Positions 13,481-25,262 of a stretch of DNA of 64,000 bases are shown one piece after another. The stretch comes from Turritopsis dohrnii (taxonomy: Eukaryota; Cnidaria; Hydrozoa; Anthoathecata; Oceaniidae), in the NCBI GenBank assembly GCA_027922465.2, contig BQMF02000002.1, forward strand, positions 2,356,001 to 2,420,000. Direction: 5' to 3'. The notes beneath the pieces were generated by a model. That model made no database searches. It was not told where the DNA came from and was given only the letters and a program-made list of their open reading frames with translations. The stretch's first letter is position 1; each line of letters opens with the position of its first letter. The position numbers and the translations under genes are program-made.

Positions 13481-14544
13481 TCTAAACGAATGTTTTCGAT
13501 AAATTAACTTACCTTGTATTTTTTTTTCCGTTTGCAACGCATTGTCATGGTATGGTTAAAGTTGTCATTATGAGAGCACTTTTTTTGCGGAATATTTGTT
13601 AAAAAGAACGATACGGATTTTGAAGCAAGGCTTGAAATCTATGAAAGCTCTGCAAATCATTTTTGGCTCTTATGAGTAAACCTGCAACATTGAGACATTT
13701 GATCACTTGTACCAAAAAATAAAAATAATATAAGTTTCTTTCATTTCTATTTTCCCATCTCCTCCGTCCTCGATGACAAACAGGAAAGCAGAAAAATTCA
13801 CTTCTTCTATTCCACGGCATTTAGGCTCGAGTCTAGGCCCTCTAAGCCTTTAAACGAAAGACTTTTTTTCAATTTGGGATGTGATTGTAAAAGACACATT
13901 TTATCAGATCACTTTTCCTCCTTTAGCGATATCTTTGACTGCATTCCGCAGTTTCAAGACATCCACCTGGTCGTTTGAGAACGTATTTATATGGGATCTG
14001 TAAACCATTTTGCTTCTTTTTCCCCTTCGGCCACGTTCCCCTTCCCCTTCCAACGTTCAAAACCCTGAAAAATCCTGTTAAAAGCTAATAGATTTTTATA
14101 CAGTGTAATAGGGCATATTCACCTTAAGTCAATTTGGATGGTAATTTACGGAGGGCTGCTTATTGAAAATTATGAGGGCATTGCTAATTATAGGGTAGGT
14201 GCTAATTGAAGAGTATACCTGGTTAATGACATTTTTGTATCCTGTACACACTGAAACAAAACATGAACATCTCTAAAAAAGTAAGTGGCAGCGCTAATGT
14301 CTATTATAATGTTTATTATAAAGCATATTTTAGTCAAGAAGACCCCCACATAGAACTTAATGAAAATATTTTGAAGCATAAAAAGAGAATTTAAATCAAT
14401 TACTTGATAATTAAAATTTTTTCATGAGTCATTATTAAGATAGGATCATTTAGTTACGTCAATCAAGTCTTATATTCGTCATAATTCGTCTTCTTACGAT
14501 GAACTGACTTCAAAAATTAAAAAATTCAGTTGTGGTTGATTTAT
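13481..14544. other. Stretch without a recognisable gene
   Basis: Only short unsupported ORFs (13599-13820, 14188-14379) without motifs. No repeat ends identified. Confidence 0.35.
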
Positions 14545-14835
14545 AATGGTTATGCTCAGTCTATGGTGGGGATAACAGAGTATGATAATGCTCAATCTAT
14601 TACAGGGATATAATGAAACATGGCTATGTTCAGTATATTATGCGGTGGTAATGGTGTGTGATAATTCTCAGTCTGCTACGGGGATAATGGAGAGTGATAA
14701 TGCCCAGTCTATTGTGGAGATAATGGAGCTTGATAATGCTCAGTCTATTACGAGGATAATGAAGCACGGCTATGTTCCGTATATTGTGGGGATAATGGAC
14801 TGTGATAATTCTCAGTCTATTACGGAGATAATGGT
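14545..14835 (+). repeat. Degenerate tandem repeat, ~36-bp unit, about 8 copies
   Basis: The phrase TGATAATGCTCAGTCTATTA followed by CGGGGATAATGGAG recurs roughly every 36 bases with substitutions. Because 36 is divisible by three, ORFs stay open on both strands (14582-14926 + and 14630-14848 -), so those peptides are repeat artefacts rather than genes. Confidence 0.8.
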
Positions 14836-16132
14836 CAGTCTTGTACATATTACCAACTGGCTTGTGATGGTTCCCAATCTCTCTTCGATAGAACAGTCAT
14901 ATAAAAAAATCGACCAAAACGTATAAACCAAAGCGAGATAGCAAAGGTCTAATCAGTAAGCAATCAGAGCTCAAAAGCTCAACTTTATTTAATTCGTCAC
15001 AACGATGATTATCAAGGAAGCTATTTCAGTCAATAAAACTGTTATTAACAATGTTAAGTTAATCGGCTTCTTCATTCATTGGATTTGCTCGTTAATACTC
15101 TCGATGCTAATCAGAGAAGATCACCAGTTTAAAATTTAATAGAAGATTGCGATTTTACACACAACATACCAAATGCTGATTACCATGACCGACATTTTTC
15201 AGATTGTCTGTAAACAACTGGAACTACTTAATCAAATATCGTTTTGGGTCTGTTATAAAAGTATTAGCATTTTGTCCATCCGACACGATAACTGTTTGTT
15301 TCAATATTTTTTGACTATCACCCTTGTAGACATCATGTTTTGGAATTTTGTAAAGTCTATTCTTGTATACTTTCGAAAAACGTTTTCTTGATATAGCCCT
15401 AATTATCGAGTAGTATCTAAGTATTTCCAAACTTATTTTTCGATTTTCTCTTCTTCTACTTTTCCATTTCCTACAAAAATTACATCACGAGAAAAATCAA
15501 AAAATAAGGATTCCATCGACATAAAATTTATAAAAATTAATTGGATATTTTCTTCAAAAATGCGATGAACATTTTTGAAGCCAAAGTTTTGAAACATACT
15601 GTATTTTTGTAACAGACCCTTTTGATTTTTTGCAAGAGGTTAATTACTATAACTAAACGCGAAGGTCGTAATCGTTCATCGCCCATGAACAATTTTAGCA
15701 TGCTTTCCCAGATAATTGGATTTAATCTGACTGCCAAGGCGGCGGCGTTCACCGTCCGTGGTAAACAACTTACGTCTTCGTCCAAACCCCAAAGTTGAAA
15801 ATGAAACCTGAGAAAAGCTTTGTGAAATCAAAAGAATACCAATCAAAAAGTATGTAAAACGACCTGCCGTTACAGAGATTTTTTCGTTACAAACAGCTGA
15901 TGTGATAAGTATATTTTGGCAAAGTACAGACTTCTTCAAACATTTTTAAGAAAGAAGGAAGAAAATTGATTGGTTAATTGATGCTAAAGTCATCAAATTG
16001 AGCGTAATCCCTGATTGTTGAATAATTCAGAGTGAAATAAAAAAAATAACAAAAAGCTTTTGGTTTCGTGAAAGGCATAAACTATAATTTCAATTCCAGA
16101 AGAAACTAATAAAATCAAACCTTCTGTAACTT
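14836..16132. other. Stretch without a recognisable gene
   Basis: Several small overlapping ORFs (15173-15939) on both strands have no motif or splice support. Nothing else defined. Confidence 0.35.
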
Positions 16133-16446
16133 CTGTGTCCAAAGCACGATCTTGGTGTCCAAAGCACGATCTTGGTGTCCAAAGTATGATCTAGGTGTCC
16201 AAAGCACGATCTTGGTGTCCAAAGCACGATCTTGGTGTCCAAAGTATGATCTAGGTGTCCAAAGCACGATCTTGGTGTCCAAAGCACGATCTTGGTGTCC
16301 AAAGTATGATCTAGGTGTCCAGAGCACGATCTTGGTGTCCAGAGCACGATCTTGGTGTCCAAAGTATGATCTAGGTGTCCAAAGCACGATCTTGGTGTCC
16401 AGAGCACGATCTTGGTGTCCAAAGTATGATCTAGGTGTCCAGAGCA
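16133..16446 (+). repeat. Minisatellite: 20-bp unit in a 60-bp higher-order repeat
   Basis: About 15 units of a 20-mer. Two units of type AAAGCACGATCTTGGTGTCC are followed by one of type AAAGTATGATCTAGGTGTCC, and this trio repeats about five times. Later units have AGAG in place of AAAG. The 60-bp period leaves long frames open on both strands (16090-16472), which are artefacts. Confidence 0.95.
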
Positions 16447-17700
16447 TAATCAAAATTGTTTGGTACTTTTGATCCCTTTTCCACCTGTGTCAGAAATATG
16501 AGAAAAAAATGTTTCACGTTCTCACTTAAAGTCTAAGGAATCATAACACCTATGATTTTGGTCATCCCAAATCTGTGAACCGCAAAGAATTTATTGCAGA
16601 CGTTTCTATTATCATCCAGATCGACCTAAATTCTTAGACCATAAAACAGACTTAACTTCAGACAGACATTGTGCATATAGTGGCAGTGTTGCCTCATTAT
16701 ATTTTTAACCTACACTGAAAAGGATATCTCAATGACATTAAGGTTTTCTACAATTTTTACAAATTGTCCTTTTCAACCACACGTCCTATGACAAGTATAA
16801 ATGTTCTTCTTGATTCTGTATTTTCCTGACGACGTGCACAGAAAAATAATCGGTAAAATCAGTTGTCCATATTTTTGAAATGTGCAGTCACGGGGCTTCA
16901 CTTCACTTAGCACAATTTTGAGTCGATTTGACCGATCAAAGAAAAATGGAAGAAAGATGACTTTCTTTTTCTGACGTCACTTGCTGCGGTTGTGATGATT
17001 GGTTTTCTCAGACACGTGCTTTTCTGTTATTTTGAACATTTATTAAAAACGATAAGCTGAGCAACTAAAAATGGCTTTTTCGTGAGTCCTTCCTTAAGTC
17101 TATTTATCCAAATATTTTACTGCTATGATGTTTTTTCTTGTATCTTCCTAATCACCGTATTCGATTATCCGAACTGGTGGAACGGAATTTGAAAACCAGT
17201 TCGGATAATCAAAAAATGCTGAATAATCTAATGTTACGGAACACCTATTTGTTTGGTCCAGATTCTAATATATCCTCATTGTTCTACTTTCGTACAAATG
17301 AAACCCTGCGTTTTAAACCGATAAATTAAATTGTTTTTCGTGAAGCCTTTTTATACACAATCTTTAAATTTGTTGCTAATTACAGTTTACATGAATAAAG
17401 ATCGAAAAAAATAAATAAATAAATAACACAATCTGATGTCATTCGGACAATCGAGGCACGGTTAATATTAATACACGGATATCTATTTACTCACGCCTTA
17501 ATACACGGATATTATAAGTAAAGTGTATTTCAAAATGACAGGTTTATTTCGTCAATAAGAGCGTAGAATTTAGTGGAAAAGTTACGAGAACAAAACTCTT
17601 GCACCGAGCAGTCTGGTAACAAAAGATTTTTGCAAGCGTCAAACTGAATGTTGGCATAATGATCCAGGGCAAAGGAGATTAATTAGGTACAACATAAACA
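16447..17700. other. Stretch without a recognisable gene, with one small inverted repeat
   Basis: No coding evidence. The only structured segment is the short inverted repeat at 17155-17211, listed separately. Confidence 0.35.
17155..17211. mobile_element. Very short inverted-repeat element (MITE or remnant)
   Basis: GATTATCCGAACTGGT at the left is mirrored by ACCAGTTCGGATAATC at the right with about 20 bases between. Terminal sequences of the kind '-TTATCCGAA-' are common on pogo-type MITEs; the assignment is inference. Confidence 0.5.
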
Positions 17701-17945
17701 TCAGGCGGAGTGTTCGCTTCCTGTTCAGGAGGTCGCGGGTTCAATCCCCAACCGAGTCATGCAGGCGACTATAACAGTGTGAATCACTCCTCTCTGCTTA
17801 GCACTCAGCAAAAGAGTAGGAATGATGTCTGGGATGAGTTAAGCGGTTCCTGGCATTACAGCTTCCTTAGCCCATTGGGGGCTTTAAATGCTCTAGGACC
17901 TCATTGATAACCTTAAGGAACTGAAGACGCTATCCTTGGTAAACA
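17701..17945 (+). mobile_element. tRNA-headed SINE, family 1
   Basis: GGTCGCGGGTTCAATCCCCA supplies a good pol III B box. It is followed by a non-tRNA body ending in CTGAAGACGCTATCCTTGGT. The body recurs in reverse orientation at 19178-19352 and its tail at about 12885, showing a dispersed SINE. The A-box region (about 17705-17720) is weak. Confidence 0.65.
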
Positions 17946-18356
17946 AGCGTAAAACTAAAAGCCTACGATGTCAGTAATATTGTTACTCCTTAAAATGCCT
18001 TATGACATTAAGGGTCGATCTTTACTACATTAAATGTTGTAATTACATTAAGGAGTGTAACAAGTGTCTCCATGATTTCTCATAACACTGTTTTTACATT
18101 CAGCATTATTTTATGACTAAAGAAGCCTTTTATATAATGAATTTTCTTCTGCTGGCGTCAAACGATACAAATGTCAGATTAGATTAAAATGATTATGAAA
18201 GCTTTTTTACTTCATGTTTTCATGACATCGCATGGTCATCAATCAATCAAACTGTATTTAAAAGGTATTTGATATTCCGTTACAAACAACCAGGGTCTTT
18301 TTTACACCTTGATGGATCAAAAATGGAGGACAACCTTTAACAGGGACAAAAAGCTG

Positions 18357-19034
18357 GATTTCCACTTCTATGGATCAGAGTAGATCGGATCGGATTTTCA
18401 ATCTGCGCATGCGTAGAATGGTCATTTCTATGATCCAAGCCGATCCAAAGCGATCCAAATGAAAGTTGAACTTTTTTCAATTTTTTCTCGATCTGTCTCG
18501 GATCAACTAGGACTAGATCAATTCTCCACCAATGAAAACTCATTTTGGCATCATTTGGTGGTAAGTGCGCTGAGCACGTGAAACATTGCAACGAAGCAGT
18601 GAAACTTGAAGGCTCTTCCTCTACTATGAACAGCCAAAAACCAGAGTTCAGCAGATCAGGAACAATCCAGTTTCAAATGGAAACTCACAACAGTTTTTAA
18701 AATTTATCTGGAAGCTTTCTGAACTGTTTAAGAAAGTACTCGTGATAAACAATGACAAGCAAATGGAATTCCCCTTTTTGTTACCTTTCATTGAACAACT
18801 GTCGAACACAAAATCCTTTTTTGTATCTAGAATTGCTTTTTTATTCTCTGCTTGAGCTTTCATATCAATAAAAACAACAACACTTTCTGTGCACGATGAG
18901 TTCATGTTTTTGACAGTCGCCATATTTATTTACAAAAACATTTATAGAATCTTTACGCGCTAAGTTTAAGTGGAAATCAAGCCGAGCGGATCGGATTGGA
19001 TTTTTTGATCTGATCCAGTCATAGAAGTGGAAGG
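18357..19034. mobile_element. Inverted-terminal-repeat element, ~680 bp
   Basis: The left end reads TCCACTTCTATGGATCAGA and the right end TCTGATCCAGTCATAGAAGTGGA, roughly its reverse complement. The subterminal CGGATCGGATT blocks are also mirrored. The interior has no transposase motif, so this is non-autonomous. Confidence 0.6.
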
Positions 19035-19177
19035 ACAAATATGTTTGATGGATTTTGAGCAATCTATACTCGAAAGATTGAGGATTAAAATATGACATAA
19101 AAGTGCGAATTGTTTTTTAATAGAAATTTCATTTTATTTTTGCTATTCGATTATTATTATTATTATTATTTACGAAT

Positions 19178-19352
19178 GTTTACCCAGGATAGCCTCTTCA
19201 GTTCTTTAAGGTACTGCTATTAATGAGGGTCCTGCGAAGGAGGTCCTAGAGCATTTAAAGCCCCATTTTGGCTACGGAAGCTGTAATGACAGGAACCCCT
19301 CGACTAGAAAACCACCCTAGACATCATTCCTACTCTCATTTCACTAGTCTTT
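19178..19352 (-). mobile_element. SINE family 1, reverse partial copy
   Basis: The minus strand carries the body and tail of the 17701 SINE (CATTTAAAGCCCC..., AACTGAAGAGGCTATCCTGG on the reverse complement). The tRNA head is missing. It follows a TTATTATTATT run at about 19151. Confidence 0.65.
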
Positions 19353-20466
19353 CATTACCCAACAACCCTAAACAATAATCCTTCTAGTTATGCTGGTATT
19401 TGTTAGTTATCTTCATGAAAAAACATCCATTTAAAATTTGCACATGTCTTCATTAGTAGCTATTTTTCTAAGATACACATCATATATTATATTTCTACCT
19501 GACTGGTGCATAGGTACATCCACCACTAATTTAACCACCGATTTTTAAATCCTTCTCAATCATAAAAATATAAAATAATATAATGTTGTTTTTACTTTGA
19601 CCCTGACCAATATAGCAGACTCTGTATTCCATCATGTTATTCGTTAATTTTTTAACCGAAAATAATCTGAGATAGATAACGACGTAAAAATATTGGTATT
19701 GCTTTGACTAATTAAATTCTAACCTTGAGCATCACTGATTATATTCACCATTATAAAGTCTTAAGATAAGAAAAATGCTCTTGTTTCTGAAATTACCACC
19801 TTTATAGAATTTCAATCGACTCAATTTCTTAACAATTTGTTTGTTCAAGTTCCTGTTTGATATGTAAGCCGATATCAACTAAAATGTAGCTTGAAGTTGA
19901 TTGAACCAAACGAAAACTGATAGACTCTGAATGTTAGTAGACAACCTGAGACTTCACAAATTTTAAGCGTTTAATGTGCCAGCAGGAATGTTATGTTAGA
20001 ATTCATAACGATATGACCGAACAACATCGGGATGATTAAAGATGTCTTCAAATTAATCATTTCTCAAATGCAAAAATTTATTTGTTACTAATTTGGGGAT
20101 GATAAAAAACATGGATCAAAAGTTTCATGATATTAAACAATCAGCTAAGGCGATTGCAACTATGGATATGAAACATCCTGTCGAATAGGCAACTTGGTAT
20201 AACGCTACGCCGCTCTGTCGAGCTTAAAAAGCAACGGACTACTAATGTGGTCAACCGTACATTACAACCAGCTCATCGTTCTTATACACCAATTGTATAC
20301 GACTCTACCTTACAATTTACCAACTTGACCCCTAACTTGGATCCAGTCTTCTTATCATAAAATCACAATACGTTGTCTTTAAAGATTTATAATTCAAATA
20401 ACACGTATTATGCGGAGTCTATTTAAACTTTTTAAGATTTTTAGAAAAACTATATCATTTTAATTA
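19353..20466. other. Stretch without a recognisable gene
   Basis: AT-rich DNA with no long ORF, no splice-supported exon and no defined repeat ends. Confidence 0.35.
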
Positions 20467-21232
20467 CCCAGCGGGCACAAGACGTCTTTGAGACGTCTTA
20501 TTTTAATCGTAAAATGGTCGTTTGCTTTCTAGATCATTTTGGGACGTCGTAGGGACGTCTGAAACGGGACGTCGCAGTTGGGATCCTTTTACGACGTTTT
20601 TGGGACGTCTTTATACGGATTCAATAACGACCTTCGAAACAATTGTAAATTTAAGATCATTTTGCGACGTCGTTGGGACGTCTGAAACGAGACGTCACAA
20701 TTGGGATCCTTTTACGACGTTTTTAGGACGTCCTTATACGGATTGAATAACGACCTTCAAAACAATTATAAACTTAAGATCATTTTGGGACGTCGTAGGG
20801 ACGTCTGAAACGGGACGTCGCAATTGGGATCCTTTTACGACGTTTTTGGGACGTCTTGGTGCAGATTCAATAACGATCTTCGAAACAATTATAAACTTTC
20901 AAAAGCAATCAGTCTGTATAGAATGATTTATTGTAAATGTTTTTAAACGTCTTGAAAACAAGCAGCGGTGGCATAACGGTTACGAGTTCGGCTGGCACAC
21001 CAGAGGTTCCAGGTTCGGGTCCGCCTGTGGCCTATTACAGTTTTTGAAAGAGTAAATTTCATAATCCTGCGACGTCGTTACGATGTCGTTGGGATGTCAT
21101 CGAGACGTCTCAATGAAGATGTAATTGGGACGTCTTTTGAGATTCCCACTTCACGACCATTTTGCGACGTCTTAGGGACGTCTTGAAAAGACATCTTTAC
21201 GACGTCTTTACGACGTCTTTATGCCCGCTGGG
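20467..21232. mobile_element. CCCAGCGGGC-TIR element, copy 1, packed with GACGTC
   Basis: Ends are CCCAGCGGGCA and TGCCCGCTGGG, flanked by TTA/TAA. The interior holds three ~125-bp tandem units with ACGACGTTTTTGGGACGTCT, plus many further GACGTC(T) motifs. A tRNA-like segment lies at 20966-21034. The second copy is at 47186-47826. No transposase is encoded; ORF 20522-20746 is a product of the tandem repeat. Confidence 0.85.
20966..21034 (+). repeat. tRNA-like segment inside the TIR element
   Basis: GGTGGCATAACGGTTACGAG resembles a tRNA D-arm/A box and GGTTCGGGTCC a T-arm/B box, at roughly tRNA spacing. The same segment occurs in copy 2 at 47582-47648, so it belongs to the element. A functional tRNA is unlikely because the acceptor stem does not pair well. 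Confidence 0.55.
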
Positions 21233-21726
21233 TAACTTTTCCCACGACAGAGTATCATTTATTGATAAAAAGGCCTGTTGCCAATTTAGAGGTGCCAGTG
21301 GTTGCTAAAACCGGGGGTATCACTGCACATGGTAATAGGTGTAATTCACTCAACTGAAACATGTTACTAGAATCATTTAACTTTCGTAAACACCGAACCA
21401 AGTCGGCCAGGCGTCAATGAAGTAAAAACAAGATCCAGGTGTTGCAAACGTTAGTAAAAAGTTACTAAAAAAAAGCATATTTTACATATCTCACTGGTGG
21501 AAAACAGGCATAAAAGATAAAATTAAAAGAAAAAGATTTCAATGTTCTGCCGTCTCTCTATCAATCATAAACAAATTTACAAACGTTATAAATGTAAAAG
21601 ATATATTATTAAACTAGATTTATACTATCAATAACCTATCTAAATTAAAGTGAATATCATTTACTTTGGTTAGTTACTAACACTTAACAACGAAGAAAGT
21701 TCCTGAGAACTGAAGTCTTTCAGATT

Positions 21727-23114
21727 TCATTTAGTTTTGTCATAACGAATCAGTTGCTTGCCATTGCCTGTAGATTGAAAATAATTTATCAATATATCTT
21801 TCACTGCTTTGATTGCTTCAATTTTGCTAGATTTACATACTGTATTACGGAAGGTTGGGGGTGAATGCATAACAGATTGGCAATTGCAACATCTTCTGTC
21901 ATTAACACCGCGAAAGCAACAGTTTTGGTCGCATTTGTATTGCTTCTGGCAATACAGTCCATCTTTGCTGCCTTGTGTTGGTGCTATGCATGGTGGGTTA
22001 CCATTTGGTGTCCATAGGTGAACGTTTATGTATGTTTTGTTAGAGCCAGATACTGATGGTCTGTTAGAAACTTTCAGTGATGCGAACTTATACGTTCCAG
22101 CTTTCATTATATTGACAGTGATATATTCGTTACTACCTGTTACACTGTCACTTGGCATGGCTATATGATTCTTGCATTTTGTGAAGTTTATCCGTTGTAA
22201 AGCTCTTAATGTATTCGTCATAACTTCGTGAGAGATATTTATTAATTTATTTGTATCGTACAGTTTAAGTATCGTATCGCATTTTCCTTTTAAGCCTTCT
22301 TTTGATTTGATTGTTTTACACCACTTGATTTGAGGACGCCCTTCGGTGACCTAAAGAAAAATAAATGATAAATTAATGTATAGGAGAATAGTACAAATGT
22401 GTAAATCCAAATTTCATTTTGAATATTATGGATATTTAATCGCAAATATTTAGAGATCAAATCAAAACGAAAAATTCAGCCGATTATGGCAACTAGTCAG
22501 CGGCATTCGCACGGTCTTCCTTTTACTTGGATATTACTGACCAGAAATAAACATTAAAAACTTATAGACGACCATGACGATGACGACGACGAAACCCTAT
22601 TCCAATAGTCAGCTGGCTAAAGCCACTGACTAATAAAATTTGATAAAATCGGATCAAAAACTTATTTTCTCTATTCTCGCCGTAGTATTGTGGTTATCAC
22701 TCTCATAATTCATCACTCTCAATCTTGTAATTTATGCGAGAGATCGGGGTTTAATTCCCTTTCGCAGAGATTCACTGTGCGAAAGTGAATGTACCATAGC
22801 GCCGGATCGACCTATTCCATGTGAGGGAAATTGGGTAGATGATACATCGGATGTTTCAGGAGGTCATCCACAAGAGCACAGGCCCTTGATTGGGTTTGTG
22901 CCACTCACGAGAGTGTCAAATACTTCAAAACCGCCAACCTAAACCGTGGCCCCTCCTGGAAAGCAGATGCAATGGCAACTGAGTGAAGCTAGCCACGTAA
23001 AACAATGCCAAATAAATAAATAAATAAATAATGATAAATAAATTCTTAATGTGAAGAATGAATTACCTTCAAACAGGAGAGTATAAGCAAAATTGTGCTA
23101 ACTCGAGTGTACAT
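21727..23114 (-). CDS. Secreted cysteine-rich protein, paralog 2 (two exons)
   Basis: Exon 1 (23114-23067) encodes MYTRVSTILLILSCLK, a signal peptide, ending before GTAATT. Exon 2 begins at 22350 after TTTTTCTTTAG and runs to the stop at 21727; both borders are phase 0, total about 223 aa. The mature part starts VTEGRPQIKWCKTIK, has sequons NIS, NFT and NKT, and ends in a Cys cluster CIAPTQGSKDGLYCQKQYKCDQ..CC..RCCNC. Exon structure and the cluster match paralog 1 at 8642-9514. A SINE (22676-23035) has inserted in the single intron. A TATAAA on the minus strand (23171-23166) lies about 55 bases upstream of the ATG. Function unknown; export is well supported, the disulphide fold is inference. 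Confidence 0.8.
22676..23035 (+). mobile_element. tRNA-headed SINE, family 2, with (AAATA)n tail
   Basis: GCCGTAGTATTGTGGTTATC resembles an A-box region and GGGGTTTAATTCCC a B box. A ~250-bp body follows and the 3' end is AAATAAATAAATAAATAAAT. It sits in the intron of the Cys-rich gene, antisense to it. Confidence 0.7.
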
Positions 23115-24344
23115 GTTCGTATGTAGATGTGTTTCGTTTTGATTTGGAATTTTAAAGGCCTCCAATTTATACGGGTTAGGTACAATGCGAAGGAAAACAT
23201 TTTTCCAAAAATGATGTTCTACGAAAGCATTACTTAATGCACGTCACTATTTGAAATTTATTGGGAACTTCCTAATCTGCCGTAGGTCTTAATTTTTTAA
23301 TTGCCAACTGCCATTTATTTATCGATAAGGAAGACAAAACAACAATAGGTATTAATAGTCAGAAAGAAACATCCGGGTTGAAGGGAGCTCTTGATAATAT
23401 TGTTGTCTTCCGACGGAAAAAAACTGGACCATACTTTGACTCGAAGAAACAAATTTGGACTATTCGTCTAGACACTGCAAGATATTTTTAGTTATCCTAT
23501 GAATGAAAGTCGACTAAGTCCACTAACGGAAAAGTCTGTCCAATTAAATGTTTATCAGGTTGTTTCCAAGAAATGTTCCTCATAGAAGATTAAAGCAGCA
23601 TAACATGTAGGATCCGGAATTTTCTTTTCAAATAATATTTTCATGACGTATCGTTGACGTCACACTTTATCAACAATTGCCCGTCATGCCAAAACATACC
23701 AAAATAATTATGGTGAACGTATTATTGAGTAAAGGAAATACACTAAAGGAACACCTACATTCGAATAAAAGGCAATCGAAACAATATTATTCGGCATGAT
23801 AGTTTTTTTTCTTTTGATTCTTAGAAACTTTCAAAAACCACTTTTTGCCCAAAAGGAATACCAATGCTTATCCAATTTTTAAATTTACGCAACTAATAAT
23901 TCCTAAGGTTCGGCGTCGTGTGAGATGAAGGAAAAGTGACAAAAATACTACGATACTAGAACATTCCCGTTTTTCAAAACAATCGTTTATTCGAAGCATT
24001 GCCTTGCAATCGGAAACATTTTTGCATGTGAAGATGATAATGATCACATCGAAATTGCCGTTAAAATCATCTCGAATAAAGTGATATAATCAACGTGTTT
24101 TATTAATTGTAGAGGTAGAAAAGATGGATGATAAGATGATTTCTTGTATATTATAAGTTAATATCGTTTGTATTTATAGATTAGTTATACTTCCAAGTTG
24201 TACGATATTGAATTTAAGTTTCATTCAATATCTTATCAATAGATAGCCGAAATTGTCACTAGATGCTTTCATGTTGTTCAATACTACAGCAAATAGATGA
24301 GTTTTCAAGTAAGAGATGTGTTTTAAATGAGTTTAAAGGTAATA
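23115..24344. other. Stretch upstream of Cys-rich paralog 2, no gene seen
   Basis: Apart from the TATA-like site no coding or repeat features were defined. Confidence 0.35.
23166..23171 (-). promoter_or_regulatory. Possible TATA box of Cys-rich paralog 2
   Basis: The minus strand reads CCGTATAAATTGG, about 55 bases 5' of the ATG at 23114. That position would leave a 5' UTR of about 25 bases. Only sequence and spacing support it. Confidence 0.35.
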
Positions 24345-24545
24345 AATTATTATATGTAAAGCTGAGGGTTGCACTATGCTGATGTCAGTAGAAATAGAAC
24401 AATTGAGAAATGGTCTGGGAACGAGCAGTTGTTTATTAATTATTAACAAAGCGCTTAAACAAACTAAAAAAACGATTGGCTGCCTCGTGGAGGTTATCTC
24501 ACAAGAACTGCAGACCACACTTTTTCCTCGACTTTATGAACAAAT
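24345..24545 (+). mobile_element. MITE family A, copy 2 (right end degraded)
   Basis: Shares AAGCTGAGGGTTGCACTATG, GAAATGGTCTGGGAACGAGC and the GAGGTTATCTCACAAGAA block with the copies at 7854, 41281 and 59390. The right terminal repeat is not recognisable beyond CTCGACTTTATGAAC. ORF 24376-24573 derives from it. Confidence 0.7.
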
Positions 24546-25025
24546 CCTTTCCATTTCCTATGAAAGAAATTAAATGAAAAAGAAAATCATTGGATATCTT
24601 TTTATTCCTCAAGTAGAAGAACATATTGCAAACTGGTATGACAGATCATGTCATAATCGAACAGTTATCGATAATCTGTTAAAAACAGAATTTAGAATAG
24701 AGTTGATCCATGTGTTATTAAAAGGATTATTACGAATAAGAATTACTATCAGTGAGGAAAACATCTGACGAACTCAAACGTCACGATACGACAAGACGAT
24801 ACAAAATGACAGTACCGTCCTACATAACTTTCCATATCATTTAACAAGCGATCAACAAAATTATCAACTTTTGGTTACCATGAAACATGATGACACACCG
24901 TTTTAGGGTAGCAGCGAAAGTGAATATCGTCTTCAAACACTATTGGACTACTAATATTACGTATGCGTGGTTACATTGAAAAAGCGTATGGATTCTTTTG
25001 TTAATATCAAATAGCTACTGGTGCT
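24546..25025. other. Short stretch without a recognisable gene
   Basis: The ORF at 24574-24768 has no motif or splice support. Confidence 0.3.
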
Positions 25026-25262
25026 ACCTAGCTTAGTAGGTTTACTACATTTGACGGAGTTACTACATTTGTCGTAGATTTTTACTACATTTAGCGTTAC
25101 TACATTTGACGGAGATTCTTACTACATTTAGCAGAGTTACTACATCTGTCGTAGAAAATTTATTACATTTAACGGAGTTACTACATTTGTCGTAGAAAAT
25201 TTATTATATTTGACGGAGTTACTACATTTAACGGAGTTACTACATTTGACGGTGTAACATGG
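25026..25262 (+). repeat. Irregular tandem repeat of TACTACATTTG(A/T)CG(G/T)AG
   Basis: About ten units of GAGTTACTACATTTGACG and related forms, bounded by GTGCTACCTAGCTTAG on the left and GTGCTACTTAGCTTAA on the right. A smaller cluster of the same motif is at 30191-30318. Confidence 0.8.

Noticed and set aside
14582..14926. 114-codon ORF with NAQSI-type repeats
   Set aside because: Product of the 36-bp tandem repeat; the opposite strand is equally open.
16090..16472. Three ORFs of 106-112 codons over the minisatellite
   Set aside because: They exist only because the 20/60-bp repeat contains no stop in those frames; both strands are open simultaneously and no start context or homology supports translation.
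20966..21034. Functional tRNA within the TIR element
   Set aside because: Present in both copies of the transposon with substitutions in the arms; acceptor ends do not pair.
8642..23114. Idea that the Cys-rich secreted proteins are IL-17-like ligands for the nearby SEFIR receptor
   Set aside because: The Cys pattern (C-x12-C-x5-C-x3-CC-x8-CC-x-C) does not match the IL-17 cystine-knot arrangement, and proximity alone is weak evidence.
25026..25262. CRISPR-like array
   Set aside because: Repeats of TACTACATTTG are short, contiguous and variable with no unique spacers; this is a satellite-like repeat in a eukaryotic context.
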